DNA of 64,000 bases. It comes from Anaerolineae bacterium. Its GTDB lineage: Bacteria > Chloroflexota > Anaerolineae > UBA4142 > SHND01. The stretch spans positions 1 to 64,000 of the forward strand of contig JAJTXZ010000004.1 of the NCBI GenBank assembly GCA_021463195.1, read 5' to 3'. Below, one piece after another: positions 62,454 through 64,000 of the stretch (position 1 is the first letter of the stretch; the number at the start of each line of letters is the position of its first letter). Under the pieces are notes generated by a model that worked only from the letters and a program-made list of their open reading frames with translations, searched no databases and was not told the origin of the DNA. The translations under genes and the position numbers were made by a program.

Positions 62454-63278
62454 ATGCTGAATGAGCTTGCGCCAGCCGAATTTGATTTCACGCGCGACGG
62501 CGTGAAACTACATTGTCACGTTCAAGGCCAAGGCGCGCCGCTATTGTTATTGCACGGCATCACCGACAGCGGTTTGTGTTGGGGGCGCACGGCGGACGCG
62601 TTGGCACAGCGTTATTTGGTCTATGCGCTCGATTTGCGCGGACACGGCGCATCGGACGCGCCGCCGTCGGGATATACGTACGCCGATAACGCCGCGGACG
62701 CGTTGGCGCTGCTGCGCGCGCGCGGTCACGCGAACGCGATTGTGCTGGGGCATTCATTTGGCGCGCGCGTGGGCATGACGCTGGCGGCGCAATTTCCAGA
62801 GGCGGTGACGAAATTGATTCTAGAAGACCCGCCGCTGTTCGATGCGCCTGCCGCCGCGTCGCCGCAAGCGTTGGCGCGCGAACGGTTCGCGTGGTTCGAT
62901 TGGCTGCGCGCTTTGCGAAAAATGTCGCGTACGGAGCTATGCGCGCAATGTCAGGCGGAATCGCCGCGTTGGAGCGACGTCGAATGCGCGGCGTGGGCGG
63001 AAAGCAAAGCGCAAGTCAGTCCGCGTTTGTGGGAGAGCGGCGGAATTGATATGACAGGCGCTTGGCGCGTCGAGTTGGAAAAAATTATTTGTCCGACGTT
63101 GTTGGTGTACGGCGATGCTGAACGCGGCAGTTTGATTAACCTGACGCTTGCGGAACAGGTGGTCGCGCGTTTGGCGCGCGGACAAGCGGCGCACGTCGCC
63201 AACGCAGGACACAGTATCCACCGCGACGAATACGCCGCGTTTATGGCGGAAGTGAATGCGTTTTTGCAAACGACTTGA
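62454..63278 (+). CDS. Alpha/beta hydrolase
   Basis: This 274-residue protein has the fold's landmarks: oxyanion LLLHGITDSGLCW, DLRGHGASDAPPSG, nucleophile Ser in LGHSFGARVGM, and His in VANAGHSIHRDEYAAF. The acid is probably Asp in LVYGDAERGSL. It may be an esterase, a C-C hydrolase or a lactonase; the sequence does not decide. A shared terminator separates it from the convergent CapA-like gene. Confidence 0.9.
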   Translation: MLNELAPAEFDFTRDGVKLHCHVQGQGAPLLLLHGITDSGLCWGRTADALAQRYLVYALDLRGHGASDAPPSGYTYADNAADALALLRARGHANAIVLGHSFGARVGMTLAAQFPEAVTKLILEDPPLFDAPAAASPQALARERFAWFDWLRALRKMSRTELCAQCQAESPRWSDVECAAWAESKAQVSPRLWESGGIDMTGAWRVELEKIICPTLLVYGDAERGSLINLTLAEQVVARLARGQAAHVANAGHSIHRDEYAAFMAEVNAFLQTT

Positions 63279-63281
63279 CAC

Positions 63282-63317
63282 AAAAAAGCCGCGTCCTTCA
63301 GAACGCGGCTTTTTTGC
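63282..63317. terminator. Two-way terminator
   Basis: AAAAAAGCCGCGT pairs with ACGCGGCTTTTTT around CCTTCAGA-type loop bases. It lies between two convergent genes and is flanked by A and T runs on the two strands. Confidence 0.9.
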
Positions 63318-63319
63318 GA

Positions 63320-64000
63320 TTATTTGAAATTGCTCGCGCCAAACACGAGATCAAGAATTTCGCGCGCTTGCGCCGGCGTCGCCCAACGCGGCTGGACGTA
63401 ATCGTACAGCAGCGTCGGCAATAATTCCGACTGCAACAATCTGCCATTATAGATGGTGTGCCGCACGACGAGACCTTGCCGCACATTATCGCTCTGCATC
63501 TGGTCAAAGAATAAATTGCCGAGACCATAGAAAATGATTTTGTCGGCGGCGGCGAATTCGAGCGCTTGCGGTTGATGCGCTTGCACGCCCGTCACCACAT
63601 CTGCGCCATTCGCAATGCCATCGCGGAATTTATCTTTGTTAGCTTGAATCGGTTCGTATTGATACGTTTCATCCGCCTGCATATCGAGAAAAACGACATC
63701 CGCTTTTTGCCGCGCCTCTGTCAATTCTTGATGCAGTTTATCCACATCGTACTGCTGCGCGCCGGGGCGTTCATCGGTTGCCCAAACGCTTTTTGGACCA
63801 AAGCTATTCATGCCGAGAAACGCGAGTTTGTTGCCGTGATCCTCGACCACCAATACCCGACTCGCCTCCTCGATATTGCGCCCGCCGCCGTACACTTTGA
63901 ATCCATTGGCGTCGAACGCGTCCAATGTTTCGCGGAACGCGTCAATGCCGAAATCGTTCATGTGATTGCCGGTGGACGAAATCAAATCTACGCCCGCGAG
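63320..64000 (-). CDS. CapA-family (poly-gamma-glutamate synthesis type) protein, C-terminal part
   Basis: The frame continues past the right edge, so the 227 residues seen are the C-terminal part. The chain has DLISSTGNHMNDFGIDAF, the metallophosphatase-like CapA block with conserved Asn-His, and later VVTGVQAHQPQALEFA and IIFYGLGNLFFDQ, which match the CapA/PgsA catalytic fold. CapA proteins are membrane or surface proteins linked to poly-gamma-glutamate or capsule, but many homologues have no known role. The N-terminus is outside the window. Confidence 0.85.
   Translation of the reverse strand, partial: LAGVDLISSTGNHMNDFGIDAFRETLDAFDANGFKVYGGGRNIEEASRVLVVEDHGNKLAFLGMNSFGPKSVWATDERPGAQQYDVDKLHQELTEARQKADVVFLDMQADETYQYEPIQANKDKFRDGIANGADVVTGVQAHQPQALEFAAADKIIFYGLGNLFFDQMQSDNVRQGLVVRHTIYNGRLLQSELLPTLLYDYVQPRWATPAQAREILDLVFGASNFK

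Overview
This 64 kb window is bacterial chromosome of high GC content, packed with GCGC/CGCG words. It has no rRNA, tRNA or CRISPR that I can see. Several traits point to Chloroflexota (Anaerolineae or a relative), at moderate confidence: lipoproteins with Pro/Thr/Ala-rich linkers, a 30S protein THX gene, a FadN/FadA pair, MoxR-DUF58-DUF4129 and CoxD/CoxE-like pairs, an nSTAND1 NTPase, and PqqD/HprK-like/glycosyltransferase clustering. No gene here proves the phylum.

Layout. 1-4.0 kb (minus): edge fragment of a BMP-type substrate-binding lipoprotein, a small membrane protein, THX, a J-domain/SH3b membrane protein and a beta-helix protein. 4.5-7.7 kb: a partner-switching module of three STAS antagonists, an RsbW-like kinase and a cyclic-nucleotide-binding SpoIIE phosphatase. 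7.8-11.7 kb (minus): a class III cyclase fused to SIR2, overlapping an nSTAND1 NTPase with a membrane segment and a predicted outside region. 11.8-16.6 kb (plus): PqqD-like protein with an odd tail, HprK-like kinase and four glycosyltransferases. 16.7-25.2 kb: MFS transporter, FadN/FadA behind a promoter with a palindromic operator, DUF3054, and a fused 2-oxoacid dehydrogenase E1.

25.6-35.3 kb (minus) is the metabolic centrepiece. In transcription order it encodes glycerol facilitator, DhaK, DhaL, glycerol kinase, GlpA-like glycerol-3-phosphate dehydrogenase, an SdhB-like iron-sulfur protein, two SdhC/SdhD-like anchors, and DhaM fused to HPr and a full enzyme I. Glycerol would enter by GlpF, be phosphorylated by GlpK and be oxidised by GlpA, with electrons passed through the SdhBCD-like module to quinone. 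Dihydroxyacetone would be phosphorylated by DhaKL, with PEP phosphate relayed inside the single DhaM-HPr-EI chain. Upstream lie a sigma-70-like promoter, two 17-bp operators, a leader peptide with a terminator, and a DhaR/AcoR-type regulator with a degenerate AAA+ domain behind a hybrid histidine kinase.

41.4-45.3 kb: CoxE/CoxD-like pair and two Entner-Doudoroff-type genes. 45.4-49.3 kb (minus): an operon of HslV-like Ntn hydrolase, membrane coiled-coil protein and polytopic subtilase. 49.6-64 kb: MGT glycosyltransferase, oligoendopeptidase F, beta-helix protein, MoxR-DUF58-DUF4129, NnrD/NnrE, an Ig-like lipoprotein, an alpha/beta hydrolase and an edge fragment of a CapA-type protein.

Spacers hold several palindromic elements: a three-copy hairpin family with compensating stem changes, a MITE-like element between 13-bp direct repeats, and spacers made of reiterated short words. 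The two best candidates for something undescribed are the cyclase-SIR2/nSTAND1 pair and the GlpA-SdhBCD complex within the glycerol/DHA operon.
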